The notes beneath the pieces are model-generated. The model searched no databases and was not told the origin of the DNA. It saw only the letters and a list, made by a program, of their open reading frames with translations. The translations under genes were made by a program, and so were the position numbers. DNA of 64,000 bases from Alteromonas sp. 5E99-2 (GTDB lineage: Bacteria; Pseudomonadota; Gammaproteobacteria; Enterobacterales; Alteromonadaceae), in NCBI RefSeq assembly GCF_017368475.1, contig NZ_JAFNJE010000012.1, forward strand, positions 1 through 64,000, given 5' to 3'. This document shows positions 1 through 8,744 of this stretch, in pieces. Every line of letters begins with the position of its first letter. Positions within the stretch are counted from its first letter, which is position 1.

Positions 1-262
1 GACTGTTTATTGGGTTCGCTACGAGTATATTTCTCTAGGTCTTAACGCTCGTACCGTATAACAATTTATTATACACCTACCTGTGGATAACAATTCTGTC
101 ATTTAGGTCGGTATAAATTTTTTAATAGATTTAATATATTGCTTCATCGTACGTATAGCAAGGGCTTCATTCGTATGCCGTATTTATCCCCTGTATGAAA
201 TACGGCAAATGTCTGAAAACTGTTGTTATGCGTCAAGGATAACTTTAAAAGGATTTTTTTAT
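1..262. other. Upstream face of the integron integrase (candidate attI/promoter region)
   Basis: In integrons the attI site and the cassette array lie on the 5' side of intI, so any cassettes would begin here and extend left out of the window. The stretch is AT-rich and holds no convincing ORF. Two dyads are visible: a short one, GTATAA at 56-61 facing TTATAC at 69-74, and a perfect 9-bp one at 177-206. The 56-74 dyad has the inverted arrangement of a simple integrase-binding site, but neither arm fits the GTTRRRY core exactly. I see no complete attC site and no good LexA box. Naming attI is therefore inference. Confidence 0.35.
177..206. repeat. Perfect 9-bp inverted repeat upstream of intI
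   Basis: GCCGTATTT at 177-185 is followed by a 12-base spacer and AAATACGGC at 198-206. The dyad lies 56 bp before the chosen intI start, so it could be an operator or a leader hairpin for intI, or part of the recombination site. No T-run follows, which argues against an intrinsic terminator. Confidence 0.6.
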
Positions 263-1240
263 ATGAGTTCAGAGTTTATTAGACAACTAACCGATGAAAT
301 GTATTTAAAACGCTATTCAAAAAATACGATTAGAATTTATACAAAATACATTAAAGACTACATTCGTTTCCACAACTATCAGCATCCTCAAGCGCTGCAT
401 GATTTAGAAGTGGAGGCATTTCTAAGCTATATCGTAAACGTTAAAAATGTATCAATGAGCACACAAACCACCGCGCTGAATGCACTAGTGTATTTGTATA
501 AGCATCACGTTAAAAAACCATTAAACATACAACTGAACTATATTAGAAGTAGCCGCGCACCTAAGCTCCCCGTGGTACTAACACGCCAAGAGATGGTAAG
601 CTTTATGACCAGTGTACCTGTTAAATATGAACTCCCTATCAGTTTACTTTATGGCAGTGGCTTACGACTAATGGAATGTATGAGACTGAGATGCCAAGAT
701 ATTGATTTTGACTATAAAGCCATAAGGGTTTGGAATGGTAAAGGTGGAAAACACCGAGTAGTGACTCTTTCAGAACAATTGTTTCCCTTAATACGATCAC
801 AAATTGATTTAGCAAAATCTTATTTTGAATTGGATATGAGAGATAGCAATTATGCCGGTGTGTATTTACCCCACCGTCTTCGAGAAAAATATCCCAATGC
901 CGTATATGATCTTAAATGGCACTATTTATTTCCTTCGACCAAAACCTCTCTAGACCCAGAAAACAATAATCTCAGACGACACCACATGAACCCTAAAACA
1001 CTTCAAAGAGTGATCAAAACTATCGCAATTGAAAGTAAAATAGAAAAAGAGATCACCGCTCACACGCTAAGACATTCGTTCGCTACTCATTTGCTAGAAG
1101 CTGGCGCTGATATTCGCACAGTACAAGAACAATTAGGCCATTCCGATTTGCGTACTACACAAATATACACACACGTTTTACAGAAAGGCGGAAACGCAGT
1201 AGTGAGTCCGCTAGAGCATGTATTCCAAATGATAAAATAA
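263..1240 (+). CDS. intI: Integron integrase (IntI family tyrosine recombinase)
   Basis: A 325-residue tyrosine recombinase. The core-binding domain covers about residues 5-90 and the catalytic domain about 105-315. The catalytic set is complete: R135 (GSGLRLMEC), H267 and R270 (HTLRHSF), H293 (LGHS) and Y302 (IYTHV). The segment at about 193-245, with GVYLPH, KYPNA, FPS and LRRHH, is the extra patch that separates IntI proteins from XerC/XerD, so this is an integron integrase and not a Xer or phage enzyme. An in-frame start exists 54 bp upstream, but the ATG at 263 has an AAAAGGA ribosome-binding site at 247-253 with 9-nt spacing. The protein looks intact and probably active. Cassettes, if present, lie left of the window. 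Confidence 0.93.
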   Translation: MSSEFIRQLTDEMYLKRYSKNTIRIYTKYIKDYIRFHNYQHPQALHDLEVEAFLSYIVNVKNVSMSTQTTALNALVYLYKHHVKKPLNIQLNYIRSSRAPKLPVVLTRQEMVSFMTSVPVKYELPISLLYGSGLRLMECMRLRCQDIDFDYKAIRVWNGKGGKHRVVTLSEQLFPLIRSQIDLAKSYFELDMRDSNYAGVYLPHRLREKYPNAVYDLKWHYLFPSTKTSLDPENNNLRRHHMNPKTLQRVIKTIAIESKIEKEITAHTLRHSFATHLLEAGADIRTVQEQLGHSDLRTTQIYTHVLQKGGNAVVSPLEHVFQMIK

Positions 1241-1277
1241 GTTAATGCTCAAACCAAAGCAGTAAAACCTAAAAAAA

Positions 1278-1505
1278 TCAGCCTTTCGATTTTAAATAAA
1301 ACTGTTCAACCTTTGTTCTTGCCCAAGGTGTTTTGCGCAAAAAAGTTAAGCTCGATTTTATTGAGGGGTCATGGGTAAAGCATCGAATATTAATTTCCTG
1401 CCCAAGTGTGTCAAACCCATACTTATCAACCAAATACTCCACAATGGTCTTCAATGTAATACCATGTAATGGATCTTTATTTTTAGTTGGATTAGATTCA
1501 CTCAT
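1278..1505 (-). CDS. VF530 family DNA-binding protein (DUF2132)
   Basis: A 75-residue protein matching the small VF530/DUF2132 family: DPLHGITL near the N-terminus, EYLVDKYGF, the IRCFTHDPS motif and the C-terminal [13 protein letters not shown]. The family has been described as DNA-binding from structural work, but its cellular role is unclear. The start is taken at MSESNPTK because this ATG overlaps the end of the upstream RRM gene by 8 bases, typical of translational coupling. A longer frame to 1613 exists but would bury most of the RRM gene. The two genes are very probably co-transcribed leftward. Confidence 0.88.
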   Translation of the reverse strand: MSESNPTKNKDPLHGITLKTIVEYLVDKYGFDTLGQEINIRCFTHDPSIKSSLTFLRKTPWARTKVEQFYLKSKG

Positions 1506-1743
1506 CAGTTTGCGCCTTTTTAACCCGAAGTTTAGCGCCTTCAAATTCACTATTGTTAAGCTTTGCAATGGCCACTTTAGCATCGCCAATTTTAGGCATT
1601 TCAACAAACCCAAAGCCTTTCGATTTTCCGGTATCTTTGTCTAATACCAAAGAGCAGGATTGCACAGCCCCAAATTCGCTAAACAAAGTTAATAGCGATT
1701 CTTGTGTAGTAGAACGAGATAAATTACGTATAAGAAGTTTCAT
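1498..1743 (-). CDS. Single-RRM RNA-binding protein
   Basis: An 81-residue protein made of one RNA recognition motif: the RNP2-like strand KLLIRNL at residues 2-8 and the RNP1 motif KGFGFVEM in the middle, ending [10 protein letters not shown]. Small stand-alone RRM proteins occur in cyanobacteria and many proteobacteria, often cold- or stress-responsive; that role is inference here. The frame can be extended 12 codons upstream, but the ATG at 1743 places RNP2 at the usual distance from the N-terminus. A strong bulged hairpin lies in the 5' leader (1794-1817), so post-transcriptional control is possible. Confidence 0.9.
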   Translation of the reverse strand: MKLLIRNLSRSTTQESLLTLFSEFGAVQSCSLVLDKDTGKSKGFGFVEMPKIGDAKVAIAKLNNSEFEGAKLRVKKAQTDE

Positions 1744-2137
1744 GAATATGAGTCCGGTTGATGAGTGCGCCAAACCCATTAATCATTGAGGATCTGAAAC
1801 GGACATTCCGATTTCAGACAATAAAGCCCATTATAAAAATCACAGGCCCTATTGTGAAGCACAATATTTCAATTATCGCTGCCCGTAAACGATAGTTTGT
1901 GAAAACACTGAACAATCCCATACATTTAGTACTTTAAACAACTCAATAACTTTTGGTTTAGCTATTGTGAGCTTATCGCAAACGAGTAAAAAACATCCTT
2001 TTGACTACTCATTACAATCAATGTAATGTCGTTTTAAGATTTTTCTCGGGTGCAATTTAGTTGTAGCTATAAAAAGCGATTAACTTCATGTCTTATAAAA
2101 GCTCCCATATCTTATGTAACAATGGAATGTGATCGTT
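1744..2137. other. Intergenic region between RRM gene and orphan secreted-protein gene
   Basis: About 390 bp without a supportable gene. It must carry the leftward promoter of the RRM/VF530 pair and the rightward promoter of the next gene. Two hairpins stand out. CTGAAACGGA at 1794-1803 pairs across a 3-nt loop with TCCG-A-TTTCAG at 1807-1817, a 10-bp stem with one bulged A. TATTGTG at 1850-1856 pairs with CACAATA at 1860-1866. Neither is followed by a long T-run, so they look more like leader or operator elements than terminators. Confidence 0.55.
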
Positions 2138-3562
2138 ATGAAAAAATTAATTGTTATCTTGCTTAGTCTATTGTCTATCAACCTATCAATAGCTGCCCAA
2201 ACGATTCCTGTACTTGAATACTATCCATCATGTGACTACCAAGTTATTAAAAAGATTAAAACCAAGGCTAGATTAAGGTATGACTCGCAATATGCTGAAA
2301 CCGGAGATCTAGAGAAAGCTTTCCAAAAAGCGAAGAAACAAATATTAAAAGCCAGTCAATCTACAAATGGCGACGCAATTGTTTTGACTAAAAGAACGAT
2401 TAAAGCATCGGTAAAAGGAACTGCTAATCGAGACATAAGTCACTCTGGTAAAATGATGCTCTACACGTTGGAAGGTGAGATATTAAAACAATGTGAAGAT
2501 ATCCCTGGTCAGGTTCGAGTGCCAAGTCCAATAACCCCTGACGGCCAAATTTCCCTTACAAAAAAATCTACAGTAATCCCTATTCGCTCTGAGTCAGAGC
2601 TTACATTTGATAATCTGTCTTTTAATGAAAAGGGCAATAATTTTTCGCCCATTACCAATATACTCTCTTTCGAAAATGGAGCTTATGGTATAAAAATAGA
2701 AGACTCACAAAGTTCAGTAGTTAAAAAATTAGGAATCCCGGCTGTTGAACTTTGGTTGCAAAATGACATTTCATTAATGAATTATGGCAATACCGTTTGG
2801 CTGGTTTTTTTGAATAAAAAACTAATCAAAATTACTAATAATGTTCCTTTTCTTAATCAAGAGCTAAGTAACCTAGTTCCTTTCAGCAATAAGCTTGAAG
2901 AGAATAAATGGATATTTACCACTCCAAACGGTAATACTTTATCTCAAAAAATGAAACTGCCAGACTCCTTAATAGATGCAAACAATAAAGATGAAGTAGA
3001 GTTCAATATTGAATTTAACACAGTCGACGATGCATACGAATTCCACGTTACTCAATATTTAACATTACACGCCGATGAGAGAGAGGCTCAGATAACCTCT
3101 TTTTCTTATTACCAGAAGGATGCTGCACTTCAATTAAATAAATTGAATGCCCCCAGTTTTGACAGTAGGGTTAATTTAGATACCTTAATTAAGGAGCACC
3201 AAAAGGATGATGAATTGCTTATTTCGCATATCCCATATTCGCCTATTGGAATAATTCGCTTAAAAAACAAATCTAAACTTTATATATTCAACAACAATTT
3301 AATTGTCAAAACTTATGCCGATAGAGTGAATAAAATAGAGCTCTATGGCAGTATTTTCCCATCAAGTATTGGTTTTTCAAGCTCGTCTGAATACAAATTA
3401 TTAGGTCTGGGTATAGGAGATGACGTAAAAAACATTATTCAAAATCAAGATAAAAACATCCAACAATTTGGTGATATCATTGAAATCGAAACACCTACAT
3501 ATACGTATAACTTATATGTCGATAATGATGTGATTTATAAAGCAGAAGTACTTTTTTATTAA
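2138..3562 (+). CDS. Secreted protein of unknown function
   Basis: A 474-residue protein that I cannot assign to a family. Residues 1-20 form a Sec signal peptide (MKKLIVILLSLLSINLSIAA). An N-terminal module at about 25-130 contains CDYQVIKKIKTKARLRY and GDAIVLTKRTI, reminiscent of small periplasmic domains that carry a GADAIV-like motif. Two later segments (GIKIEDSQSSVVKKLG and GLGIGDDVKNIIQNQ) resemble each other and the 'G-x-S-x-x-x-V-x-x-x-LG-x-P' repeats of SmpA/OmlA-like modules; this is pattern similarity only. A GTG start at 2129 is possible, but GGAA at 2124-2127 is better placed for the ATG at 2138. The gene stands alone. Confidence 0.75.
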   Translation: MKKLIVILLSLLSINLSIAAQTIPVLEYYPSCDYQVIKKIKTKARLRYDSQYAETGDLEKAFQKAKKQILKASQSTNGDAIVLTKRTIKASVKGTANRDISHSGKMMLYTLEGEILKQCEDIPGQVRVPSPITPDGQISLTKKSTVIPIRSESELTFDNLSFNEKGNNFSPITNILSFENGAYGIKIEDSQSSVVKKLGIPAVELWLQNDISLMNYGNTVWLVFLNKKLIKITNNVPFLNQELSNLVPFSNKLEENKWIFTTPNGNTLSQKMKLPDSLIDANNKDEVEFNIEFNTVDDAYEFHVTQYLTLHADEREAQITSFSYYQKDAALQLNKLNAPSFDSRVNLDTLIKEHQKDDELLISHIPYSPIGIIRLKNKSKLYIFNNNLIVKTYADRVNKIELYGSIFPSSIGFSSSSEYKLLGLGIGDDVKNIIQNQDKNIQQFGDIIEIETPTYTYNLYVDNDVIYKAEVLFY

Positions 3563-3666
3563 CTGCGCTATGCCAAGACGTTGTTTTCTAATTGAATTAA
3601 AACAATTCAGTTACTGAAATTTCTATACCTCATGTTTCCTTTACCCTAATGAACATAGAGGACCCT

Positions 3667-4737
3667 TTACAATTTCCACTGACCACTCACCTCAAACTGT
3701 TTTAACTCGTTAAATATGAGCTGAGTATCGCCAATATTTTTAGCTACCCAAGCAGCGTTATAATAAGTATCAAAGTAACGCTCTCCGCTGTCGCACAACA
3801 AGGTCACAATGGATCCTTTTTGGTGATTCATTTTCATTTTATTAGCTAATTGCAACACACCATACACATTAGCTCCGGTTGAAGCACCTACTTTTCGCCC
3901 TAATAAAGTTTCTAGCCAATGGGCCGTCGCCACTGATGCTTTATCAGGTATTGTTTGCATGATATCGATAACGCTAGGAATAAAACTAGACTCTACTTGT
4001 GGTCGACCAATGCCTTCTATTTTACTGCCTAATGTGCTCACCGCACTGCTATCTCCGGTTTTAAAATACGAATGAAACACCGAATTTTCAGGGTCAACCA
4101 CACACAGTTTGGTTACATGTTGCTGATATCGCAAATAGCGGCCGATGGTCGCAGAGGTTCCTCCGGTTCCGGCACTCATCACAATCCACGTTGGGATAGG
4201 ATAAGTTTCTCTTTCCATTTGAGTATAAATTGAGTTGGCAATGTTGTTATTGCCTCGCCAATCTGTGGCTCGTTCAGCATAGGTAAACTGATCCATATAG
4301 TGGCCTTTCAACTCCTTAGCTAATCGGCGTGATTCTTCATGAATTTGATCTGCCCTTTCTACAAAATAAACCTCTCCTCCATACAACTGAATTTGTTCTA
4401 TCTTTTTTTTAGCGGTGTGATGAGGAACAACGGCAACAAAAGGCAAACCTAATAGACGAGCAAAATAGGCTTCTGAAACAGCCGTATTACCCGATGAAGA
4501 CTCGATAATAGTCGTATTTTCTTTTATCCAGCCATTACAAAGCCCATATAAAAATAGTGAACGAGCCAAGCGATGTTTAAGAGAACCTGTTGGGTGAGTA
4601 CTTTCGTCTTTAAGATAAATATCTATACCTTTCATAACTGGCAAATCAAGTTTCACTAAATGTGTGTCGGCGCTGCGTTGAAAATCTGCTTCTATTTTTT
4701 GTATTGCATCGCTTGTCCAATCACGAGACTTATTCAT
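3667..4737 (-). CDS. PLP-dependent cysteine synthase/desulfhydrase family protein
   Basis: A 356-residue fold-type II PLP enzyme. The Schiff-base lysine is K54 in TGSLKHR; SSSGNTAVSEA is the substrate loop; SAGTGGTSATIGRY binds the PLP phosphate; CDSGERYFDTYYN lies near the C-terminus. The sequence is closer in feel to the Cds1-type cysteine desulfhydrases of fungi and mycobacteria than to CysK/CysM, since the asparagine-loop and C-terminal signatures differ. Its divergent neighbour is a DecR-type cysteine-responsive regulator, which supports a role in degrading excess cysteine. Start: GAGGAAA at 4741-4747 fits the ATG at 4737 (6 nt) better than the adjacent ATG at 4740; a TTG at 4749 is unlikely. 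Synthase activity cannot be excluded. Confidence 0.85.
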   Translation of the reverse strand: MNKSRDWTSDAIQKIEADFQRSADTHLVKLDLPVMKGIDIYLKDESTHPTGSLKHRLARSLFLYGLCNGWIKENTTIIESSSGNTAVSEAYFARLLGLPFVAVVPHHTAKKKIEQIQLYGGEVYFVERADQIHEESRRLAKELKGHYMDQFTYAERATDWRGNNNIANSIYTQMERETYPIPTWIVMSAGTGGTSATIGRYLRYQQHVTKLCVVDPENSVFHSYFKTGDSSAVSTLGSKIEGIGRPQVESSFIPSVIDIMQTIPDKASVATAHWLETLLGRKVGASTGANVYGVLQLANKMKMNHQKGSIVTLLCDSGERYFDTYYNAAWVAKNIGDTQLIFNELKQFEVSGQWKL

Positions 4738-4853
4738 CATTTTCCTCAAATTAAGGTAAGGAATGAAATATATCTGTTTAACCAGGAAATTTATTTGCTA
4801 TATTTTCTATAAAAACAGAATAAAACAGAAAATTTTTCTACACGGGGATTAAG
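4738..4853. promoter_or_regulatory. Divergent promoter/operator region of decR and the PLP enzyme gene
   Basis: This 116-bp AT-rich spacer carries the ribosome-binding sites of both genes (GAGGA leftward, GGGG at 4844-4847 rightward). A near-perfect AT-rich dyad, AGAAAATTTTTCT at 4827-4839, sits just upstream of decR, and a related AACAGAATAAAACAG motif precedes it. Lrp/AsnC proteins commonly bind such AT-rich phased sites, so this is the likely DecR binding region; the exact sites are inference. Confidence 0.5.
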
Positions 4854-5318
4854 ATGAATATAGACAGTGTTGATCGAAAGATACTTAACTTGTTGCAAAA
4901 TGATGGATCATTATCTCTAGCTGATTTAGCAGAAGCCGTTAATTTGACTACGACCCCATGCTGGAAACGATTAAAGAAACTCGAAGAAACTGGTGTCATT
5001 GAAAAGCGGGTTGCATTATTAAACCCAGAAAAGTTAGGACTACTTTTTACCGCTTTTGTGTTGGTAAAAACCAGCGACCACTCATCAAAGTGGTACAAGG
5101 AATTTGTGTCGACAACTACCAGCTTTTCCGAAGTCATGGAGTTTTATCGCATGGCAGGAGAATACGACTATATGATTAAAGTGTTGGTAAAAGACATGAA
5201 ACGCTTCGACCTATTTTACAAAAAACTGGTCACATCCGTTGGTGGTATTTCCAATGTCACCTCAACCTTTGCCATGGAGCCGCTAAAATACACAACGGCA
5301 CTCCCCATCGATAACTAA
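4854..5318 (+). CDS. decR: Lrp/AsnC family regulator, DecR-type (cysteine detoxification)
   Basis: A 154-residue Lrp/AsnC protein: winged HTH at about residues 2-60 and the ligand-binding RAM domain at 65-145. It closely resembles E. coli DecR (YbaO) as I recall it, sharing [33 protein letters not shown]-type and KYTT-LPID segments. DecR senses cysteine and activates cysteine-degrading genes in E. coli. Here it is divergent from a PLP-dependent cysteine enzyme, which is its probable target. The last four bases overlap the end of the convergent MocR gene. DecR assignment is strong; the target is inference from position. Confidence 0.9.
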   Translation: MNIDSVDRKILNLLQNDGSLSLADLAEAVNLTTTPCWKRLKKLEETGVIEKRVALLNPEKLGLLFTAFVLVKTSDHSSKWYKEFVSTTTSFSEVMEFYRMAGEYDYMIKVLVKDMKRFDLFYKKLVTSVGGISNVTSTFAMEPLKYTTALPIDN

Positions 5319-6619
5319 TGATGCATCAATACACAGGCTAAATCCGCAGCAAAACGCTCTGCGATTGCCTTGTCTATTTTTTGAATGCTGACTCTTAATC
5401 CTTGCGAATCTTGGGCTATATCAAATGCAGAGCTTGGCCTAACTAACCACCCTTTTTTGGCTAGTGCATCAGCAACCTCATTGCTATCGCGATAAACCTG
5501 AATCCATACATTCAATCCTTCTTTAGAAATTGGCTGCGATAAACCTTGTTCCACTAAGGCGTTGATAAGTAATTGTTGCCGACGGATGCAATCTTGTTTT
5601 GTTTCTTCTAACCCCTTTAACACCCATTGTGATGTTAAGCAGGTTAATACCAAAGACTGCAACACTCGACTTACCCAAGACATGCCTGGCGCCAAGCGAG
5701 CAGAAAAACGGCGAGCGGTTTCACTATCTGTGGCGATAAATGCGAGCCTTAAATCTGGCCCCAGTCCCTTAGATACAGAACGAAAAACCGCCCAATATAG
5801 GGATGTAGGAGGGATCACATTGTAGTAATCTGATGTGGACAACAAAGAAAAATGGTCATCGAGTAATACAAGAACATTAGGAAAATCAGCTAGAACCCTC
5901 TGTATTTCACTGGACCGTTGTTTGGTTAGGCTCACCCCCGTAGGATTATGTGCTCTGGGTGTAATAATGACCGCCTTTGCACCTTTCTCAAGGCATTTTC
6001 TTAATACAACTGGGCACATTCCCTCATTATCAATACTAGCCCCTTGAGGCTGAAACCCAGATAACCTCACCGCATTCGCAGCACTAATGTAACAAGGGTC
6101 TTCTACTATCACTGTATCACCTTGAACAAGATGCACAGCAAGCAAGCGCTCAATGGCATCAATAGCACCATTGCTCAACACAACCGAAAAATTCTGAGGG
6201 CAATCACCCGTAAACCAATTTACGCCATATTGATTCAGGTTGCGAAGCTGCGTGTCTTCACCGTAGGCATATTGATGTAAGTCTGTATCTCGAGCAACCT
6301 TGTTTAAGCAAGGCAACCAATCCAATCTTGGACTGCCATCGGCAAGATCAAATAATTGCGTGTCCGATCCCCCTTCCTGCTCACCTGCGTCGTTTTGGTT
6401 ATTGATATGAGTACCTAAACGCCCTTTCGACACTGCAATACCCGCAGTAACCAAGCGCTGATACGCCAACGCCACCGTATTTCGGTTCACGTTTAACTGG
6501 GTGGCTAAATCCCTAACGGTGGGTAACTTATCGCCATCCATTAATTCATTTTTAATAACCAAGTCTCGAATTGAATCGAAAATTGTTTGTGCTGAATGAC
6601 CAAAAATCTTGCTTTTCAT
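5315..6619 (-). CDS. MocR-type (GntR/aminotransferase) transcriptional regulator
   Basis: A 434-residue fusion typical of MocR/PdxR regulators. The N-terminal GntR winged HTH spans about 10-72 ([26 protein letters not shown]). A linker of about 20 residues follows, then a fold-type I aminotransferase-like domain from about 95 to the end. The PLP lysine is K284 ([14 protein letters not shown]), with AHNPTG and LLDDH at the cofactor site, so PLP binding should be retained. It is divergent from an aldolase-transporter pair, the usual position of a MocR relative to its target. The effector is not evident. Start: AGGAC precedes ATG at 6619. Confidence 0.88.
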   Translation of the reverse strand: MKSKIFGHSAQTIFDSIRDLVIKNELMDGDKLPTVRDLATQLNVNRNTVALAYQRLVTAGIAVSKGRLGTHINNQNDAGEQEGGSDTQLFDLADGSPRLDWLPCLNKVARDTDLHQYAYGEDTQLRNLNQYGVNWFTGDCPQNFSVVLSNGAIDAIERLLAVHLVQGDTVIVEDPCYISAANAVRLSGFQPQGASIDNEGMCPVVLRKCLEKGAKAVIITPRAHNPTGVSLTKQRSSEIQRVLADFPNVLVLLDDHFSLLSTSDYYNVIPPTSLYWAVFRSVSKGLGPDLRLAFIATDSETARRFSARLAPGMSWVSRVLQSLVLTCLTSQWVLKGLEETKQDCIRRQQLLINALVEQGLSQPISKEGLNVWIQVYRDSNEVADALAKKGWLVRPSSAFDIAQDSQGLRVSIQKIDKAIAERFAADLACVLMHH

Positions 6620-6699
6620 TTTGTCCTATGACAATAATAACTAAAATATGTTCTATGCAATGCTATCTATTATCCTACGTTAAACAAAACGGAGTTCAA

Positions 6700-7593
6700 A
6701 TGTTTACTGGTTTAAGCGCATTTCCAATTACCCCATTCAAACAAGAAAGCATTGATTTCCATAGTTTTGAACGCATTGTTTCACGATTAGCCAACGCTAA
6801 GGTCGATTCAATTTGTGCCATGGGTTCAACGGGCCTTTATCCTTATTTGAACCTCAGCGAGCGGGCCGAAATAGTCAAACAATGCGTATCGATTTCAGGC
6901 GGTATACCCGTGATGTCAGGTATTGGAGCCTTACGCACAAAAGATGTACTCTTACATGCCGAGGCTGCCCAACGTGCCGGTGCCAGTGCATTATTACTTG
7001 CGCCTGTGTCGTATCATCCGTTAACCGACAATGAAGTATTTTCGCTTTATGAAACCGTGTGTAATGCCATTTCAGTGCCCTTGTGTATTTATGAAAATCC
7101 AAGGGTTACTCAGTTTACGTTTAGCGATGAACTATATTCGGCAGTTACTCGTTTACCCAATGTCGGCGCTATAAAAATACCCGGCACACCTTTTGGAAGT
7201 TCCTTGGGAAAAGCGCGTTTATCGTCACTGCGTAAGTGCATTCCCGACTCTGTTGCTATTGGTGTTAGTGCTGATAAATTTGCGCCTGCTGGAATGGCTG
7301 CTGGGTGTGATGTTTGGTTGTCAGTGATTGGTGGCTTATTCCCTCAAACTGCACAATCTATTATGCAAGCCATTGCCAATGGCAATGTTAGCCAAGGGCT
7401 ACACGAAGCGGAAAACTTAACGCCTCTGTGGACATTGTTTGAAAACAACAAGGGAGGCATGCGAGTCATGGCCACCGCCGCGGCTATATTAGGTTATGCA
7501 GAACCCCCTTGTTTACCCCAACCGCTGCTTCCTTTAAACAAAAAAGACACAGCTCAACTGGAACAACTATTGTCGCAATGGGATCTCAAATAA
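6700..7593 (+). CDS. Dihydrodipicolinate synthase/N-acetylneuraminate lyase family protein
   Basis: A 297-residue class I aldolase-type TIM barrel. The Schiff-base lysine is K159 (GAIKIPG), the tyrosine is Y131 (IYENP), and the substrate loop is GSTG at 42-45 in place of the GTTGE of true DapA, so it is probably not the lysine-pathway enzyme. The substrate is likely a pyruvate- or 2-oxoacid-derived aldol. A longer frame begins at 6571, inside the divergent regulator, but GGAG at 6691-6694 supports the ATG at 6700. It overlaps the next gene by 16 bases and is divergent from the MocR gene, so it is probably under MocR control. Confidence 0.87.
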   Translation: MFTGLSAFPITPFKQESIDFHSFERIVSRLANAKVDSICAMGSTGLYPYLNLSERAEIVKQCVSISGGIPVMSGIGALRTKDVLLHAEAAQRAGASALLLAPVSYHPLTDNEVFSLYETVCNAISVPLCIYENPRVTQFTFSDELYSAVTRLPNVGAIKIPGTPFGSSLGKARLSSLRKCIPDSVAIGVSADKFAPAGMAAGCDVWLSVIGGLFPQTAQSIMQAIANGNVSQGLHEAENLTPLWTLFENNKGGMRVMATAAAILGYAEPPCLPQPLLPLNKKDTAQLEQLLSQWDLK

Positions 7594-8744
7594 CCCGCTA
7601 TGTCGCTGCCGCAACATTAGCAAGAGTAGCCACAGGCGGTAGCCCTCTCGCAGTCATTTTGATGGCCCGCTATTATGACGCCAGTGGCCACACTTTGGGT
7701 TTACTCACAGCATGTTTAACCCTGCCCCACTTGTTTGGCCCCTTTTACGGCAAATGGCTAGAACACAGTAAGGCTCCTTGCAGGCTCATTGCGTGTATGG
7801 CCTGGGTACTAGCCCTGTTTTTCACTTTCAGCGTTATTGCTATTAGCTATAACAGTATGTATCTGTGTGGATTATTTTTATTGGTTTGTGGAAGTAGTAA
7901 CGCATTTTTAATGGGTGGCTTAAGTACCCAATTAAAACACCTAGTGAGCCAAGAACCACCAGCACGGCGAAAAGCCTTTGGGTTCGACGCTATTTCCTAT
8001 GCTATTGGTATGACCTTAGGCCCATTACTCATATCAGCCATTGCTGCCAGTTACTCACCCACTATTGCGTCTTTGGGGTTAATGTGTTTTCCACTTTTAG
8101 CCAGTGTATTTATTGCCACACTATCGCCCAGTCAGTCTAAGCAGAGTTATTCAAATACAAGCGCTCCGCCCACTATGAGTGACATCATTCATACAATTCT
8201 GAAATCAGCGCCACTGAAGAAAACGCTAATAACCACAGCAAGTACGTCATTTGCGTTATCCACTTTACCTGTCATCGCCGTGTATTTAGGTGAGCATATG
8301 GTGAACGATAAACAAAGCGGCGCGTATTTGGTAGCAAGTTATGGCGCCGGAAATTTAATCAGTGCACTTTACTCAATACTCAAGCCACTGCAAAAAAATG
8401 CGTTAACCCTAATGCGCAACTTCGCAATGGGAATTGCTTTGTGTTTACTGGGTATCGCACTGAGCAACAGTTATTCAATTGCACTGTTCGGTTTTCTGCT
8501 AGCGGGTATGGTGAATGCGCTGTTTTTCACATCTACATTGGCCGCCAGAACTGAATACGCACCAGAGCGAGGCGCATCCCAAGTTTACATGTGGGTGTCG
8601 ACCATAAAAATGGCCTTTGCATCTCTAGGGACTTTAATTGCCGGATTTACCGTAGAAACAAGTACAAATTTACCGTTATTTGTTTCGATTGGGGTAATTG
8701 GCATGGCCATCATTATCGGTGCTCGTCAGGGAAAATCCACATGA
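7578..8744 (+). CDS. MFS transporter
   Basis: A 388-residue hydrophobic protein with about twelve predicted membrane helices and a break near residues 205-220 (SPSQSKQSYSNTS), as in the two-lobed major facilitator fold. No sugar-phosphate or drug-resistance signature is clear, so the substrate is unknown. The start ATG lies within the last codons of the aldolase gene, implying translational coupling. The pair probably takes up, or exports, a compound handled by the aldolase. The 3' end overlaps the convergent retropepsin gene by 19 bases. Confidence 0.87.
   Translation: MGSQITRYVAAATLARVATGGSPLAVILMARYYDASGHTLGLLTACLTLPHLFGPFYGKWLEHSKAPCRLIACMAWVLALFFTFSVIAISYNSMYLCGLFLLVCGSSNAFLMGGLSTQLKHLVSQEPPARRKAFGFDAISYAIGMTLGPLLISAIAASYSPTIASLGLMCFPLLASVFIATLSPSQSKQSYSNTSAPPTMSDIIHTILKSAPLKKTLITTASTSFALSTLPVIAVYLGEHMVNDKQSGAYLVASYGAGNLISALYSILKPLQKNALTLMRNFAMGIALCLLGIALSNSYSIALFGFLLAGMVNALFFTSTLAARTEYAPERGASQVYMWVSTIKMAFASLGTLIAGFTVETSTNLPLFVSIGVIGMAIIIGARQGKST

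Noticed and set aside
82-90. TGTGGATAA, a perfect DnaA box in the opposite orientation
   Set aside because: One 9-mer match is expected about once by chance in a window like this; no cluster of boxes, dnaA, dnaN or AT-rich unwinding region is nearby.
191-206. CTGTATGAAATACGGC as a LexA (SOS) box for intI
   Set aside because: The left half fits CTGT, but the right half lacks ACAG; it is better explained as part of the 9-bp dyad.
1333-1644. A rightward 103-codon frame
   Set aside because: It lies antisense to the VF530/RRM genes, which have clear family motifs.
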